54,975 nt of DNA from an uncultured Gammaproteobacteria bacterium (GCA_913045115.1 CAJWPJ010000005.1:1-54975), one strand, 5' to 3'; positions 19,344 to 30,945 are shown, counted from the first letter of the stretch. The notes: generated by a model not told the origin, from the sequence alone. Numbers and translations are program-made.

Positions 19344-20671
19344 ATCTCACAAATTCCCTCTAACGAAGCTCTATTAGCTTTTGTAATACTGATGTTTACT
19401 AACTGTCCGATTAGACTCCTATCACCTCTGAAACTTACTGTTTTGTTTGTGAGTGTTCTACCGTATAAATTTCGCGAATCTGTTTTAGACATTCCCTCTA
19501 TAAGCACCTCTTGGTTTGTACCAACTAATTTAGATAGATACTTTTTAGAGTTCTCTCGTATAAGGTTTTGTACCAAACTTAATCTTTTTTTCTTTTCAGC
19601 TATAGTCACGTCGTCCGGCTCAGACGATGCTGGAGTGCCCGGTCTTTTACTGTATATAAAGCTATAGCCATCATCAAAACCAATCTGTTCAATCAAATCG
19701 AGAGTTTCCTCGAAACATGTATTGGATTCACCAGGATAACCAATAATAAAATCTGACGTGATGCTTATGTCTGGTCTGATTTTTCTAACTTTGGTAATCA
19801 TATTTTTATACTCCAGTACAGTATGCTTTCTTTTCATCTTTGAAAGTATTAAATCAGAACCTGATTGAATTGGTAAGTGTAAATTACTACATAATTTTGA
19901 ATTGCTGTATTCTTCAATTAAGTCATCGGTAAAATCAATTGGGTGAGAAGTTGTATGTCTTATCCTGGCAATACCATCGATCCTTGATATGTACCTAATT
20001 AATTCTGAGAAACTTATTGATCTATTATCTTTGTTTCTGATTCCCTTATATGCATTAACATTTTGACCAAGTAAAATAATCTCTCTTACACCATTACGAG
20101 CTAAGCTGGAGACCTCAAAAAGTATCTCGTCAAGAGATCTACTGACCTCTTCGCCTCTAGTATATGGAACTACACAAAATGTACAATACTTACTGCATCC
20201 CTCCATAATAGAAACATATGCAGAAACATCTGATGATGTCGATTGGGGCAGGAAATCAAATTTTTCGATTAGTGGAAAAGAAACATCTACTGGTTTCATG
20301 TTTTTCAATATTACTTCATCTATCATTTTTGGCAGTCTGTGAAGTGTCTGTGGACCAAAAATAATATCAACACAGGTTGCCCTTTGTTTTAAATTTTTCC
20401 CCTCCTGTGAAGCTACGCAGCCACCAACTGCAATTATAGTCCCAGGTTTAGATTCTTTTATCTTTTTCCATCTACCAAGTTCAGAAAAAACTTTTTCTTG
20501 TGCTTTTTCTCTTATCGAACAAGTATTTAAAATAAGCATATCAGCACTAACAGGATCTTCAGTAGAGGTCATATTATAATGATGCGCCAGGAGCTCTGAG
20601 ATTTTGTCAGAGTCGTACGCATTCATTTGGCAACCCTGAGTTTTAATAAAGTACTTTTTATTTTCTATCAT
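19340..20671 (-). CDS. miaB: tRNA-2-methylthio-N6-dimethylallyladenosine synthase
   Basis: KYFIKTQGCQMNAYDSDKISELL, EGCSKYCTFCVVPYTRGEEVSR (radical SAM CxxxCxxC). Confidence 0.96.
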   Translation of the reverse strand: MIENKKYFIKTQGCQMNAYDSDKISELLAHHYNMTSTEDPVSADMLILNTCSIREKAQEKVFSELGRWKKIKESKPGTIIAVGGCVASQEGKNLKQRATCVDIIFGPQTLHRLPKMIDEVILKNMKPVDVSFPLIEKFDFLPQSTSSDVSAYVSIMEGCSKYCTFCVVPYTRGEEVSRSLDEILFEVSSLARNGVREIILLGQNVNAYKGIRNKDNRSISFSELIRYISRIDGIARIRHTTSHPIDFTDDLIEEYSNSKLCSNLHLPIQSGSDLILSKMKRKHTVLEYKNMITKVRKIRPDISITSDFIIGYPGESNTCFEETLDLIEQIGFDDGYSFIYSKRPGTPASSEPDDVTIAEKKKRLSLVQNLIRENSKKYLSKLVGTNQEVLIEGMSKTDSRNLYGRTLTNKTVSFRGDRSLIGQLVNISITKANRASLEGICEI

Positions 20672-20674
20672 TTA

Positions 20675-21097
20675 TTAAAAAGGTATGTCTTCATCCTTAA
20701 TGATATCTTGATTTGAAAAACCATTATTATCTTGATTGTTTGGGGAGAAGGTGTCTGTAGAGTCGGACTTGCTTCCTACAAAAGTAAAATTGTCTGAAAT
20801 AATGTCAGTTGAATACTTTTCAACTCCATCTTTATCCTGCCATTTTCTTGTTTGAAGTCTACCTTCAACATACAACTGTTGTCCTTTTTTGACGTACTGA
20901 CCTATTGTTTCTGCGGGTTTATTAAAAAAAACAACCCTATGCCACTCTGTTTTATCCTCATATGATCCTGAATCTTGATTCTTAAATTTTCTGTTTGTGG
21001 CAATAGAAAGGTTTACCACAGCATTACCGCTAGGCATAAATTTAACTTCAGGGTCATTACCAACCCTGCCTAGTAAAATAACTTTATTGACTGACAA
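20675..21097 (-). CDS. ssb: Single-stranded DNA-binding protein
   Basis: MSVNKVILLGRVGNDPEVKFMPSGNAVVNLSIATNRKF...DEDIPF acidic tip. Confidence 0.96.
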   Translation of the reverse strand: MSVNKVILLGRVGNDPEVKFMPSGNAVVNLSIATNRKFKNQDSGSYEDKTEWHRVVFFNKPAETIGQYVKKGQQLYVEGRLQTRKWQDKDGVEKYSTDIISDNFTFVGSKSDSTDTFSPNNQDNNGFSNQDIIKDEDIPF

Positions 21098-22253
21098 TAT
21101 TAACTCCTTTGTTTTTTACAAACAGACAATTAAATGCCCACATCACAGATATTACAGCAGTAAAAAAGAAAATACCACTTAATCCATATGCATCATACAG
21201 ATATCCACCAATGAATCCGCCAAGAAAAGTTCCAAAAAACTGAAAAGAGGTATAAATGCTCATTGTTAACCCACGATTATCTATATTTGTATTCTTAGAT
21301 AAGGCCGACGGAATACCGGCTTCTAATACACTAAAAGATCCAATATAACAAATTAATGCAAGAGTTATTAAGATAAGACTAGTGTCAAAAAATATATATG
21401 AAAAAACAAGAGATAGCGTAAGCAGCAGTATTGATACATTTCTTATTAAGATTGGTTTGTTTCTCTCTACACCCAATAATGGCAACGTTATGACTAACGA
21501 CAATATAAAAATTGAAGAGTATAACTGTGGAAAATCATCAACTGCAATACTATACATTTCAGACATCATCACTGGTATTGCAATAAAGATTGAAGTTAGT
21601 ATCGTATGTAATACCAAGATATCAAAAAAGAAGCGGTTAAGTTTTCTGTCTAATACTAATTCTTTTAAGTCATAACTGAATTGACTTTTTGATCTCTTAG
21701 CTGCTTTCGGAATAAGGGCTGTAATAAATAAACTAAAAGCTGTAAGGATGATTATCAAAAAGAAAAGACCTGATAGATTAAAATATTTAGTTATTAGTGG
21801 GCCTATTATAAACGCACTAAAAAAAGCAGCTCCGATCGCAACTCCAACAATTGCCATTGATATTGTTCGATTCTTCTCTGCGGTGCTATCAGATAATAGT
21901 GCCATTAAAACACCTGAGATAGCACCCGCTCCTTGAAGCGCTCTTCCAAGGACAAGATAGTAAATATTGTTTGTGTAAGCGCAAATTAGTGAGCCCAGAA
22001 GAAATATTAGCAAGCCAATAAATATGATAGTCTTTCGACCGTAACGATCAGACAGTAAACCGAATGGAATTTGCATTATGGCATTTGCAAGACCATAGAT
22101 TCCTAGTGTAACTCCAATTAAGAATGGAGTTGAGTAATTATATGAATCAGCGTACACAGATAACACTGGAAATATCATAAAAGCGCCAAGCATCCTAAAA
22201 AAATACATTAGAGTAATTATGGAAATAGATTTCTTTTCTAAATCTGAGAACAT
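21084..22253 (-). CDS. MFS transporter
   Basis: Multiple TM segments; GLANAIMQIPFGLLSDRYGRKTIIFIGL MFS loop motif; between ssb and uvrA. ATG (MFSDLEKK) at 22253. Confidence 0.88.
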   Translation of the reverse strand: MFSDLEKKSISIITLMYFFRMLGAFMIFPVLSVYADSYNYSTPFLIGVTLGIYGLANAIMQIPFGLLSDRYGRKTIIFIGLLIFLLGSLICAYTNNIYYLVLGRALQGAGAISGVLMALLSDSTAEKNRTISMAIVGVAIGAAFFSAFIIGPLITKYFNLSGLFFLIIILTAFSLFITALIPKAAKRSKSQFSYDLKELVLDRKLNRFFFDILVLHTILTSIFIAIPVMMSEMYSIAVDDFPQLYSSIFILSLVITLPLLGVERNKPILIRNVSILLLTLSLVFSYIFFDTSLILITLALICYIGSFSVLEAGIPSALSKNTNIDNRGLTMSIYTSFQFFGTFLGGFIGGYLYDAYGLSGIFFFTAVISVMWAFNCLFVKNKGVNIVSQ

Positions 22254-22313
22254 ATGCAAAAGAAATTCAGTAAACCAGACGTATAAACAAAGCTATAATT
22301 ATAAACATGATAT

Positions 22314-22373
22314 ACAGTTTGCCTCAATTTCTACTCCAATAGATAAGAGTAAATTATAGCACAAGCAAACTGT
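22314..22373. repeat. Inverted repeat ACAGTTTGC ... GCAAACTGT (9-bp arms, 42-bp spacing)
   Basis: Arms 22314-22322 and 22365-22373, in the divergent uvrA/MFS intergenic region. Confidence 0.6.
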
Positions 22374-22409
22374 TGGTCTTATAACATTAAAAAATGTTAA
22401 TATTGTCTG

Positions 22410-25259
22410 ATGGATAAATACATTAAGATTAAAGGAGCTAGAACTCATAATCTTAAAAATATTGATTTAGACCTTCCAAAAAATAATTTAATTACTATAA
22501 CTGGCCTATCTGGATCAGGAAAGTCATCTTTAGCATTTGATACAATATTTGCTGAAGGTCAAAGGAGGTATGTAGAATCACTATCGGCATATGCTAGACA
22601 ATTTTTATCAATGGTAGACAAACCAGATGTTGATAAGATAGAGGGATTATCGCCAGCTATATCGATAGAGCAAAAATCCACATCTCATAATCCAAGGTCC
22701 ACTGTTGGTACTGTAACAGAAATTTATGATTATCTGAGATTATTATATGCAAGAATAGGCGAACCAAGATGTCCGGAACACAATGTTAGTCTAGATGCGA
22801 TGTCTACATCTGAGATGTATCTGAAGCTCTGTGAGACCGTGCAAGGAAAAACTATATTCATTCTTTCGCCTATCGTAAGGCAACAAAAAGGTGAACACGT
22901 CAAAGTTATACAAGATTTTGCAAAACAAGGTTATAGCCGCGTAAGAGTAAACGGCGAAATTCATAAGATAACTGATATCTCTAAACATATGATTGGTCAT
23001 GTGATTGATCCAAAGAAAAAAAATGATATAGAAGTTCTAGTAGATAGAGTTGAAGTGAACGAAATGAATAAACTTAGAATTATTGAATCATTGAATTCTT
23101 GCTCAGAGATTTCTGAAGGTATCATATTTATAAATGAAATTGATGATAACAAAGAAAGTATCTTTTCCACTAAGTATGCTTGCCCATACTGCGGATATTC
23201 AGTTGGTAAACTCGAACCAAAATTATTTTCGTTTAATTCTCCTGCAGGAGCATGTGAACGATGTGATGGTTTGGGTGTTGATGAATTCTTTGATGAAAAT
23301 AAAATTATCGAAAATTCTGAACTTAGTTTAAATGATGGAGCCATCTCAGGATGGGATTCAAAAAACTATTTATACAATTCGATACTTGTCTCGTTAGCTG
23401 AGCACTTCAAAATTAATATTGATGAGAAGTTTTACAAACTACCAAAAAAATTTAAAGACATTCTCTTCAATGGATCAGATGATATTATTGAGTTCAATAT
23501 CAGGAAACTTAGTAAAAAAACAAAAAAATTTGTGAATACAACTGAAAAAAGATCATGGGAAGGAATATGTAATATTTTTGAAAGAAATTATAATAACGCG
23601 TTTAGATTTAGTGTTAAGAGATATTATGAAAAATTCCTTACTGAGAGTATCTGTAGGAAATGTGATGGAGATAGGCTAAATACTCCTGCAAGAAATGTTT
23701 TTGTTGGAGAAAAATCTATAAGTGAAGTTTCCAGTTTGAATGTTGAAGAGGCAATACAATTTTTTGAAAATATAAAACTTGATAGCATGAAAGAAAAAAT
23801 CTCTGAAAAAATAATATATGAGATTTCATCCCGCTTAAAGTTCTTAAATAATGTTGGACTAAGATATCTCACGCTATCGAGAAGCGCAGAGACCTTATCG
23901 GGAGGTGAGTCACAAAGAATTAGACTTGCTAGTCAGATAGGCTCTGGTTTGACTGGAGTAATGTATGTGCTAGATGAGCCCTCAATAGGATTGCATCAAA
24001 GAGATAATGATAGACTTCTCAAGACCTTAAAAAATCTCCGAGATTTAGGAAATACAGTAATTGTGGTTGAGCATGATGAGGATACTATTCTATCGTCAGA
24101 TCATATAGTTGATATTGGACCTAATGCTGGTGTTCATGGGGGAGAAGTAGTATTTTCTGGGAAACCATCAAAATTAATATCCGCTTCCTCTCATACATCA
24201 GACTTTATTTCAGGCAAAAATAAAATAGAGGTCCCAGAGAATCGTCTTAAAGCAAGTAAAAAGTGGTTATCTATTAAAAAAGCTTGTGCAAATAATTTAA
24301 ATAACATCAATGTTCAGATACCTATTGGCTTGTTAACGTGTATAACCGGAGTATCCGGATCGGGTAAATCATCACTTATCAATAATGTTTTATATTCATC
24401 CATTGTAAATAAATTGCTTGATAACAATGAGGGGTACGTGGACTGTGAGAGTATTGATGGAGTAAATAATATTGATAAGATAATAGATATTGATCAAAGC
24501 CCGATCGGGAGAACGCCAAGATCTAATCCCATAACGTATACAGGAATTTTTTCATTAATAAGAGAAGAATTTTCCAAGAAGCCAGAATCTAAATCTAGGG
24601 GATATACTCCGGGAAGATTTAGTTTCAATGTTAAAGGGAAAAATAATGGTGTCTGTCCAAATTGTGATGGACAAGGTCAAATAAAAGTGGAGATGCATTT
24701 TCTATCAGATGTCTATGTTCAGTGTGAAAAATGTAATGGAAAAAGGTATAACAATGAAACTTTAGAGATAAAGTTAAACGAAAAAGATATTAGTGACGTT
24801 CTAGACATGACAGTTGAAGAGGCGCTAGATTTTTTTAAGAACTATCCAAGAATATACAAGAAATTGATGGTATTGTCTGATGTTGGTTTAGGTTATATAA
24901 AATTAGGCCAGAGTGCTATAACGTTATCGGGTGGTGAGGCACAAAGGATAAAACTCGCGAAAGAATTAATTAGACCCGACACTGGTCATACGTTGTATGT
25001 GCTAGATGAACCAACAACTGGTCTTCATAACTATGACGTTAAAAACTTATTGAAAGTTTTAGAAAGATTAAAAGATAAAGGCAACACAATGATAATTATT
25101 GAACATAATTTAGACGTTATTAAGACTGCAGATTGGATTATAGATCTTGGACCAGAAGGCGGAAGCGGTGGCGGTGATGTTGTTGGTTACGGTACGCCGG
25201 AGGACTTGGCCAAAATAAAACACTCGTATACAGGAAAGTATTTGAAAGGGAAGCTTTAA
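22410..25259 (+). CDS. uvrA: Excinuclease ABC subunit A
   Basis: 949 aa; two ABC modules (GLSGSGKSSLAFDT, GVSGSGKSSLINN), zinc-finger cysteines, LSGGESQRIRLA. Confidence 0.98.
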   Translation: MDKYIKIKGARTHNLKNIDLDLPKNNLITITGLSGSGKSSLAFDTIFAEGQRRYVESLSAYARQFLSMVDKPDVDKIEGLSPAISIEQKSTSHNPRSTVGTVTEIYDYLRLLYARIGEPRCPEHNVSLDAMSTSEMYLKLCETVQGKTIFILSPIVRQQKGEHVKVIQDFAKQGYSRVRVNGEIHKITDISKHMIGHVIDPKKKNDIEVLVDRVEVNEMNKLRIIESLNSCSEISEGIIFINEIDDNKESIFSTKYACPYCGYSVGKLEPKLFSFNSPAGACERCDGLGVDEFFDENKIIENSELSLNDGAISGWDSKNYLYNSILVSLAEHFKINIDEKFYKLPKKFKDILFNGSDDIIEFNIRKLSKKTKKFVNTTEKRSWEGICNIFERNYNNAFRFSVKRYYEKFLTESICRKCDGDRLNTPARNVFVGEKSISEVSSLNVEEAIQFFENIKLDSMKEKISEKIIYEISSRLKFLNNVGLRYLTLSRSAETLSGGESQRIRLASQIGSGLTGVMYVLDEPSIGLHQRDNDRLLKTLKNLRDLGNTVIVVEHDEDTILSSDHIVDIGPNAGVHGGEVVFSGKPSKLISASSHTSDFISGKNKIEVPENRLKASKKWLSIKKACANNLNNINVQIPIGLLTCITGVSGSGKSSLINNVLYSSIVNKLLDNNEGYVDCESIDGVNNIDKIIDIDQSPIGRTPRSNPITYTGIFSLIREEFSKKPESKSRGYTPGRFSFNVKGKNNGVCPNCDGQGQIKVEMHFLSDVYVQCEKCNGKRYNNETLEIKLNEKDISDVLDMTVEEALDFFKNYPRIYKKLMVLSDVGLGYIKLGQSAITLSGGEAQRIKLAKELIRPDTGHTLYVLDEPTTGLHNYDVKNLLKVLERLKDKGNTMIIIEHNLDVIKTADWIIDLGPEGGSGGGDVVGYGTPEDLAKIKHSYTGKYLKGKL

Positions 25260-25261
25260 CG

Positions 25262-25645
25262 CTATTCGGATAGCAGAACGTAAGCAACAGGGGAGGCGTC
25301 ACCTAATCGATATCCTTTCTTTAGGATTCGCAAATAGCCTCCAGGACGACTTTTGAACCGTGGGCCCAAAACTTCAAAAAGCTTCTTAACAACTTTTTTG
25401 TCACCTAATCTTGAATAAGCCAACCTTCTTCTCATTAGAGTATCGTTTTTTGCGAGTGTTATGAGTGGTTCTGCAGTTTTACGAAGCTCTTTAGCTTTCG
25501 CTAAGGATGTCTCTATATGCTCATGCTGAAATAATGATATAGCCATATTCTTAAACATAGCTTTCCTATGCGAAGAGTTTCTATTTAATTGTCTGCCTGA
25601 TTTCTTATGTCTCATTATCTTTTTTCTATACTCTTGGGTGGCCAA
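25262..25645 (-). CDS. rplQ: 50S ribosomal protein L17
   Basis: [28 protein letters not shown] start is upstream of the likely MRHKK start. Confidence 0.96.
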   Translation of the reverse strand: MATQEYRKKIMRHKKSGRQLNRNSSHRKAMFKNMAISLFQHEHIETSLAKAKELRKTAEPLITLAKNDTLMRRRLAYSRLGDKKVVKKLFEVLGPRFKSRPGGYLRILKKGYRLGDASPVAYVLLSE

Positions 25646-26598
25646 TCCTCAATAATCTGACCAAGTGATAGGCTATGTGTTGACAATACATCTTTTATCT
25701 CTGTAAGAGACTTTTTCCCAAGATTGGGTGTTTTGAGTAACTCATTCTCACTCCTTTGAACAAGGTCTCCAATATAGTGAATATTCTCGGCTTTTAAACA
25801 GTTCGCTGATCTCACTGTTAATTCAAGATCATCAACTGGCCTTAGTAGCACAGGGTCGATATGATTTTCATCGATTTCGTCTTGTGTATCATCTTTAATC
25901 TCTAAGTGACTGAATACTTCTAGCTGCTCTCTGAGAATTTTTCCAGCTGTTCTGATTGCATCTTCAGGGTTTATGGTGCTGTTAGTCTCGAGCTCAATAA
26001 TAAGTTTGTCTAAATCTGCTCTCTGTTTTACCCTTGCATTGTCCACACTATAAGAAACTTTCTCAACGGGAGTAAATGATGCATCAACTTGCATTTTACC
26101 AATACCAAGGTCTTCAAGTTCATTAAATTTCCTTTTCATTGCAGGCTGATAGCCTTTACCTTGAGAAATTGTTAAATTAATAACCAGTTCAGTCTTATCA
26201 TTTGTAATATTTGCTAAACAAAAATCTGGGTTTTTTATTTCAAGGTTGGGATGCTCTTCTATATCTGATGCTAAAACTGGCCCCTTACCTTTTTTACGAA
26301 GAACCACTTCTATCTTCTCCTTCTCATGTAGAATTATTGCTAACTTCTTAATATTTAGTATTATCTCTAAAACATCTTCTTGTACGCCATCGATAGTACT
26401 GTATTCATGAAGAATGTTTTCAATGGAAACTTCAGTGACAGCACTTCCCGGCATTGATGATAATAAAACTCTTCTAAGTGCGTTGCCCAGCGTATGACCA
26501 AAACCTCTCTCAAGAGGCTGTATGACTATCTTTGATCTAGAATCAGATATCATTTCAATATCGACTAAGTTTGGTTTTAAAAATGTGATTGCTTTCAT
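25615..26598 (-). CDS. rpoA: RNA polymerase subunit alpha
   Basis: 327 aa; [28 protein letters not shown]-terminal domain [13 protein letters not shown]. Confidence 0.98.
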   Translation of the reverse strand: MKAITFLKPNLVDIEMISDSRSKIVIQPLERGFGHTLGNALRRVLLSSMPGSAVTEVSIENILHEYSTIDGVQEDVLEIILNIKKLAIILHEKEKIEVVLRKKGKGPVLASDIEEHPNLEIKNPDFCLANITNDKTELVINLTISQGKGYQPAMKRKFNELEDLGIGKMQVDASFTPVEKVSYSVDNARVKQRADLDKLIIELETNSTINPEDAIRTAGKILREQLEVFSHLEIKDDTQDEIDENHIDPVLLRPVDDLELTVRSANCLKAENIHYIGDLVQRSENELLKTPNLGKKSLTEIKDVLSTHSLSLGQIIEDWPPKSIEKR

Positions 26599-26608
26599 AA
26601 GTTACCTG

Positions 26609-27229
26609 CTATTTTGAATATAATTCTACAATTAACGATTCGTTGATTTCTTTCGGTAGTTCAGATCTTTCTGGAATTCTTAAATATGTCGCAGTAAGAT
26701 TTTTAGAGTCTACATCAATCCAATCATTCGAATTCCTCGTTTCAGCTACCGACATCGCAAACTGAATTCGTGATTGATCCTTACATTTGTTTCTCACTGA
26801 AATTTTATCTGTTGCTTGAACTTGATAAGATGGGATATTGATAACGTTACCATTAACTTCTATATTTTTGTGGTTAACTAATTGTCTAGATTCTGCTCGT
26901 GTAGAACCGAAACCTGATCTGTAGACAACGTTATCTAATCTAGATTCTAAAAACGTAAGTAGATTCTCGCCAGTGGACCCTTTTTTACTAGCAGATTTTT
27001 TGTAGTAATTTCTGAATTGTTTCTCTAAGACGCCGTACAATCTTTTCACTTTTTGTTTTTCTCTTAACTGTAGTGCGTAATCAGATAGTTTTTCCCTCCT
27101 CTCACCAACGATTCCTGGTTTTCTCTCTAGATTACATTTGGTATCTAAAGCTCGAGATCCAGACTTTAGATAAAGATCAGTTCCTTCTCGTCTCATTAAT
27201 TTACATTTTGAACCAGTGTACTTAGCCAT
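26609..27229 (-). CDS. rpsD: 30S ribosomal protein S4
   Basis: [50 protein letters not shown]. Confidence 0.98.
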   Translation of the reverse strand: MAKYTGSKCKLMRREGTDLYLKSGSRALDTKCNLERKPGIVGERREKLSDYALQLREKQKVKRLYGVLEKQFRNYYKKSASKKGSTGENLLTFLESRLDNVVYRSGFGSTRAESRQLVNHKNIEVNGNVINIPSYQVQATDKISVRNKCKDQSRIQFAMSVAETRNSNDWIDVDSKNLTATYLRIPERSELPKEINESLIVELYSK

Positions 27230-27612
27230 TAAACTCTTCTCTTCTTAGGTGGTCTGCAACCATTATGCGGTAGCGGAGTTATATCTTTGATGTTTGTAAT
27301 TTTAAAACCGACATTATTTAAAGCTCTCACTGCAGAGTCTCTTCCAGGGCCCGGACCTTTTACTAATACTTCTAAGCTTTTAAGACCAAATACAGTAGCT
27401 TTCTGACCAGCTTTTTCTGCAGCAATTTGTGCTGCAAAAGGCGTACTTTTTCTTGAGCCCCTGAATCCAGAACCGCCAGATGTAGCCCATGCAAGAGTGT
27501 TGCCTTGCTTATCAGTTATTGTAACTATTGTATTATTAAAGGATGCGTTAATATGAGCAACACCCTCGTTAACAATTTTCTTTACTTTTTTCTTCTTTGA
27601 TTTTTCTACCAT
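27229..27612 (-). CDS. rpsK: 30S ribosomal protein S11
   Basis: [22 protein letters not shown]...[13 protein letters not shown]. Confidence 0.98.
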   Translation of the reverse strand: MVEKSKKKKVKKIVNEGVAHINASFNNTIVTITDKQGNTLAWATSGGSGFRGSRKSTPFAAQIAAEKAGQKATVFGLKSLEVLVKGPGPGRDSAVRALNNVGFKITNIKDITPLPHNGCRPPKKRRV

Positions 27613-27613
27613 A

Positions 27614-27973
27614 TTATTTCGCTTTTAATAATTTTCTAGGACCTTTTCGAGTTCTACTGTTATTTTTTGTTTTTTGACCTCTTAACGGTAAACCTTTTCT
27701 ATGTCTAATTCCTCTGTATGAACCTACATCCATCAATCTCTTGATGTTCATGGAGTTCTCTCTTCTCAGATCTCCCTCTAATTGATAATCATCTATAAAC
27801 TGACGAATACTCTCTAAGTCCTTTTCCTCCAGATCTTTAACTTTTTTTGTAGCTTCAATGCCAACTTTGTCACATATATACCTTGCTCTAGTGTCACCTA
27901 TGCCATAGATAGATGTTAAAGCAATCCATATATGCTTGTTATTTGGTAGATTTATTCCTGCTATTCTTGCCAT
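27614..27973 (-). CDS. rpsM: 30S ribosomal protein S13
   Basis: [26 protein letters not shown]...[22 protein letters not shown]. Confidence 0.98.
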   Translation of the reverse strand: MARIAGINLPNNKHIWIALTSIYGIGDTRARYICDKVGIEATKKVKDLEEKDLESIRQFIDDYQLEGDLRRENSMNIKRLMDVGSYRGIRHRKGLPLRGQKTKNNSRTRKGPRKLLKAK

Positions 27974-28029
27974 TAATTATCTCTGAGCGTAAATTCTATA
28001 GTTCATTGGTCTTGAATACAACATATATA

Positions 28030-28143
28030 TTACCCCTGCCTTTGTTTGTGTCGAGGGTCTTTGCATATAACTCTGACAACACGATTCCTTCTAATTATTC
28101 GGCAATTCCTACATAATTTTTTGACTGATGCTCTTACCTTCAT
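28030..28143 (-). CDS. rpmJ: 50S ribosomal protein L36 (missing from ORF track)
   Basis: Reverse translation [40 protein letters not shown] overlaps the secY stop (ATGA). Confidence 0.97.
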   Translation of the reverse strand: MKVRASVKKLCRNCRIIRRNRVVRVICKDPRHKQRQG

Positions 28144-29489
28144 CTCATTCCTCCTCCTATCCCTCTGAGGTTAGCTTTCTTCATCATTCCCTCATACTGC
28201 TGTGATAATAAATGAGATTGCACTTGTGCCATCAAATCCATTACGACGACTACAACTATAAGTAATGATGTTCCCCCGAAGTAAAATGGTACATTAAAAT
28301 ACAAGATTAAAAATTCTGGAAGGAGACAGACTGCCGTGATATAAATTGCGCCAACAGTCGTTAATTTAGTAGTAATACCATCTATATAATTTGCTGTTTG
28401 ATCTCCGGGTCTTATTCCAGGTATGAATGCTCCTGATTTTTTTAGGTTATCAGCAGTTTCTTTTGGATTGAAAACCAATGCAGTATAAAAAAAACAAAAG
28501 AAAATTATAGCAAGAGCATATAGCATTATGTACGGAGGTTGACCTGGCGATAAAGTCATTGCTATCTTTTGAACTATGCTATCTGGTGAACCGGATCCTG
28601 ACCAGCTAGCAATGGTTGCAGGAAACAAGATGATAGCGGACGCAAATATTGGCGGGATCACACCTGCCATATTTAACTTCAGCGGAAGGAAGCTGCTCTG
28701 TGCAGCATACATCTTGCGGCCTTGCATTTTTCTTGCGTAATTAATTGGAATCTTCCTTTGTCCTCGCTCAACATACACCACAAACGCTGTGATAACTATC
28801 GCTAATAAGAATATAAGAATCACGCTAAAGTTTTGTATTTCCCCATTTCTTGCAAGCTCTATTGTTCCACCAATAGCAGATGGTAACCCAGCAACAATAC
28901 CAGCAAAGATTATTATAGATATTCCATTGCCCACTCCTCGTTCGGTAATTTGTTCACCGAGCCATATTAGAAACATTGTGCCTGTGACTAGTGTAACTAC
29001 ACCTGTAATAAAAAATCCCAGTCCAGGATCTAGTACCAAGGTAGTTGATGATGTGTTTTGATTCATAAGTGCGTTCATAACACCCATAGATTGAAGTAGC
29101 GCAAGGACCAATGTGAAGTAACGGGTATATTTTGTTATTGTCTTTCTTCCTCTCTCACCTTCTTTTCTTAGCTGTATGAGAGGCGAATAGATATGTGTCA
29201 TCATTTGTATGATAATTGATGCTGATATGTAAGGCATAACGCCAAGTGCGAAAATTGACATTCTGGATAATGACCCTCCAGAAAACATATTAAACATATC
29301 TAGAATGCTTCCTCTTTGCTGTTCAAACAAGAAGCTCATCACGGCAGGGTCAATACCGGGAAGTGTAATAAAACTTCCTAATCTAAAAACTATTAGCGCG
29401 AAAATAACAAAGAATATTCTTTGTCTTAATTCAGAGGATTTTGTTAGCCCACCAAGATTTGGGGACATACCTGATGCAGCCCTTGACAT
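28140..29489 (-). CDS. secY: Preprotein translocase SecY
   Basis: 449 aa, 10 [30 protein letters not shown]. Confidence 0.98.
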   Translation of the reverse strand: MSRAASGMSPNLGGLTKSSELRQRIFFVIFALIVFRLGSFITLPGIDPAVMSFLFEQQRGSILDMFNMFSGGSLSRMSIFALGVMPYISASIIIQMMTHIYSPLIQLRKEGERGRKTITKYTRYFTLVLALLQSMGVMNALMNQNTSSTTLVLDPGLGFFITGVVTLVTGTMFLIWLGEQITERGVGNGISIIIFAGIVAGLPSAIGGTIELARNGEIQNFSVILIFLLAIVITAFVVYVERGQRKIPINYARKMQGRKMYAAQSSFLPLKLNMAGVIPPIFASAIILFPATIASWSGSGSPDSIVQKIAMTLSPGQPPYIMLYALAIIFFCFFYTALVFNPKETADNLKKSGAFIPGIRPGDQTANYIDGITTKLTTVGAIYITAVCLLPEFLILYFNVPFYFGGTSLLIVVVVVMDLMAQVQSHLLSQQYEGMMKKANLRGIGGGMR

Positions 29490-29896
29490 TACTTAATAAA
29501 CTCCATTACTGATTTTGTCGCATCTACGTCAACTAAATTTTTCTTCATAGAAATAGTTACTGGACCAATAATTTTAACTTTTTTTGCTTTATTGTTTATT
29601 AGTTTATGTTTTTTTAATAACTCTATTGTGATGTCAGTATCCGAGATTTTTTCTAAATAATCATATTTGAGCTCAACAGTATTGATGTTTTTTCTTGAGG
29701 TGAAACCAACTTTTGGTAACCTCCTTTGGAGAGGCATTTGTCCACCCTCGAATCCCACTTGCACTTTTCCGCCTGTGCGGGATTTCTGACCCTTGTGCCC
29801 ACGACCACAAGTTTTGCCGGTTCCAGAGGCTATCCCTCGCCCAACTCTTTTCTTTGGGTGTTTTGATTCTCTTTTTAACTTTATTTCATTTAACAT
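29489..29896 (-). CDS. rplO: 50S ribosomal protein L15
   Basis: [31 protein letters not shown]. Confidence 0.97.
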   Translation of the reverse strand: MLNEIKLKRESKHPKKRVGRGIASGTGKTCGRGHKGQKSRTGGKVQVGFEGGQMPLQRRLPKVGFTSRKNINTVELKYDYLEKISDTDITIELLKKHKLINNKAKKVKIIGPVTISMKKNLVDVDATKSVMEFIK

Positions 29897-29900
29897 TCTT

Positions 29901-30086
29901 TTACTCTTCGATACGTTCGATATTTACCATGTGCTTTACAACGTTCACCATACCTAAATTTTCAGGTGTATCATCAATGATTCTTGAATCATTTATTTTT
30001 CTCAGCCCTAAACCTTTGATACAAGCTATTTGTTTTTTAGTTTTACCAATTAAACTTAATTTTTGTGAAACTTTAATTTTACTCAT
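29901..30086 (-). CDS. rpmD: 50S ribosomal protein L30
   Basis: [50 protein letters not shown]. Confidence 0.95.
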   Translation of the reverse strand: MSKIKVSQKLSLIGKTKKQIACIKGLGLRKINDSRIIDDTPENLGMVNVVKHMVNIERIEE

Positions 30087-30094
30087 AATACTTA

Positions 30095-30586
30095 TTATAA
30101 CTCGCTAGTTTTTTTCCCTCTTTTTAGAGCAACCTGTTCGGGGTAATACATTGACTCTAATCCTTTCACAGTTGCCTTGACAACATTTATTGGGTTAGTT
30201 GATCCAATGCTTTTAGCAAGAACATTATGTATGCCAGTTGCTTCAAATACCGCTCTCATTGCTCCACCTGCAATTACTCCTGTACCCTCACCTGCTGGTT
30301 GCATGTATACTTTTGCTGATCCATGCTCATATGTAACCGCATGATGTAAAGTTCCTTTTTTTAAAGATACAGACACCATGCTCTTCTTTGCTTTCTCCAT
30401 GGCTTTTTGGATTGCAACAGGTACTTCTTTTGCTTTTCCATAGCCATATCCAACTCTGCCGTGGCCATCACCGACTACTGTCAAAGCAGTGAATCCAAAT
30501 TGTCTACCACCCTTAACTACTTTTGCAACACGGTTAACCGCAACAAGCTTTTCTATATAATCTGAATTTCTCTCATCAGTAGCCAT
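30095..30586 (-). CDS. rpsE: 30S ribosomal protein S5
   Basis: [42 protein letters not shown]. Confidence 0.98.
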   Translation of the reverse strand: MATDERNSDYIEKLVAVNRVAKVVKGGRQFGFTALTVVGDGHGRVGYGYGKAKEVPVAIQKAMEKAKKSMVSVSLKKGTLHHAVTYEHGSAKVYMQPAGEGTGVIAGGAMRAVFEATGIHNVLAKSIGSTNPINVVKATVKGLESMYYPEQVALKRGKKTSEL

Positions 30587-30945
30587 TATATTTTTACTCC
30601 ATTTTCTCTTAATGCTTCAGCAACAGCTTTGACTCTTCCGTGGTATCGATATCCTGATCGGTCAAATGCTACATTTGAAATCTTAGCTTTTTTGATATAA
30701 GCAGCCATCTTAGTGCCCACATTTTTTGCACTTTCAATATTGTTAGCTTTAGCTTTATTGTCTTTTTGATTTGTCGATATTGTTGTAATCACCTTGTCAC
30801 CCTTTGGTGAAATCAATTGAAGATACATATGTTGAATCGATCTATGTATGCTAATTCTGTGGTTTCCAGAACTAGCTATGTTTGAACGAGTTTTTGCTGC
30901 TCTCCTTAATCTCTGTCCATTTTTATTTCTTATTATAGATTTCAT
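30586..30945 (-). CDS. rplR: 50S ribosomal protein L18
   Basis: [18 protein letters not shown]...[28 protein letters not shown]. Confidence 0.97.
   Translation of the reverse strand: MKSIIRNKNGQRLRRAAKTRSNIASSGNHRISIHRSIQHMYLQLISPKGDKVITTISTNQKDNKAKANNIESAKNVGTKMAAYIKKAKISNVAFDRSGYRYHGRVKAVAEALRENGVKI

Noticed and set aside
22300-22409. Possible LexA (SOS) box upstream of uvrA
   Set aside because: Only isolated half sites (ATATACAG, CTGT); no CTGT-N8-ACAG match found.
27974-28029. Possible S4-binding alpha-operon leader or promoter between rpmJ and rpsM (TTGTAT-N17-TAGAAT)
   Set aside because: 56-bp gap with a mediocre promoter match; no pseudoknot could be demonstrated by eye.
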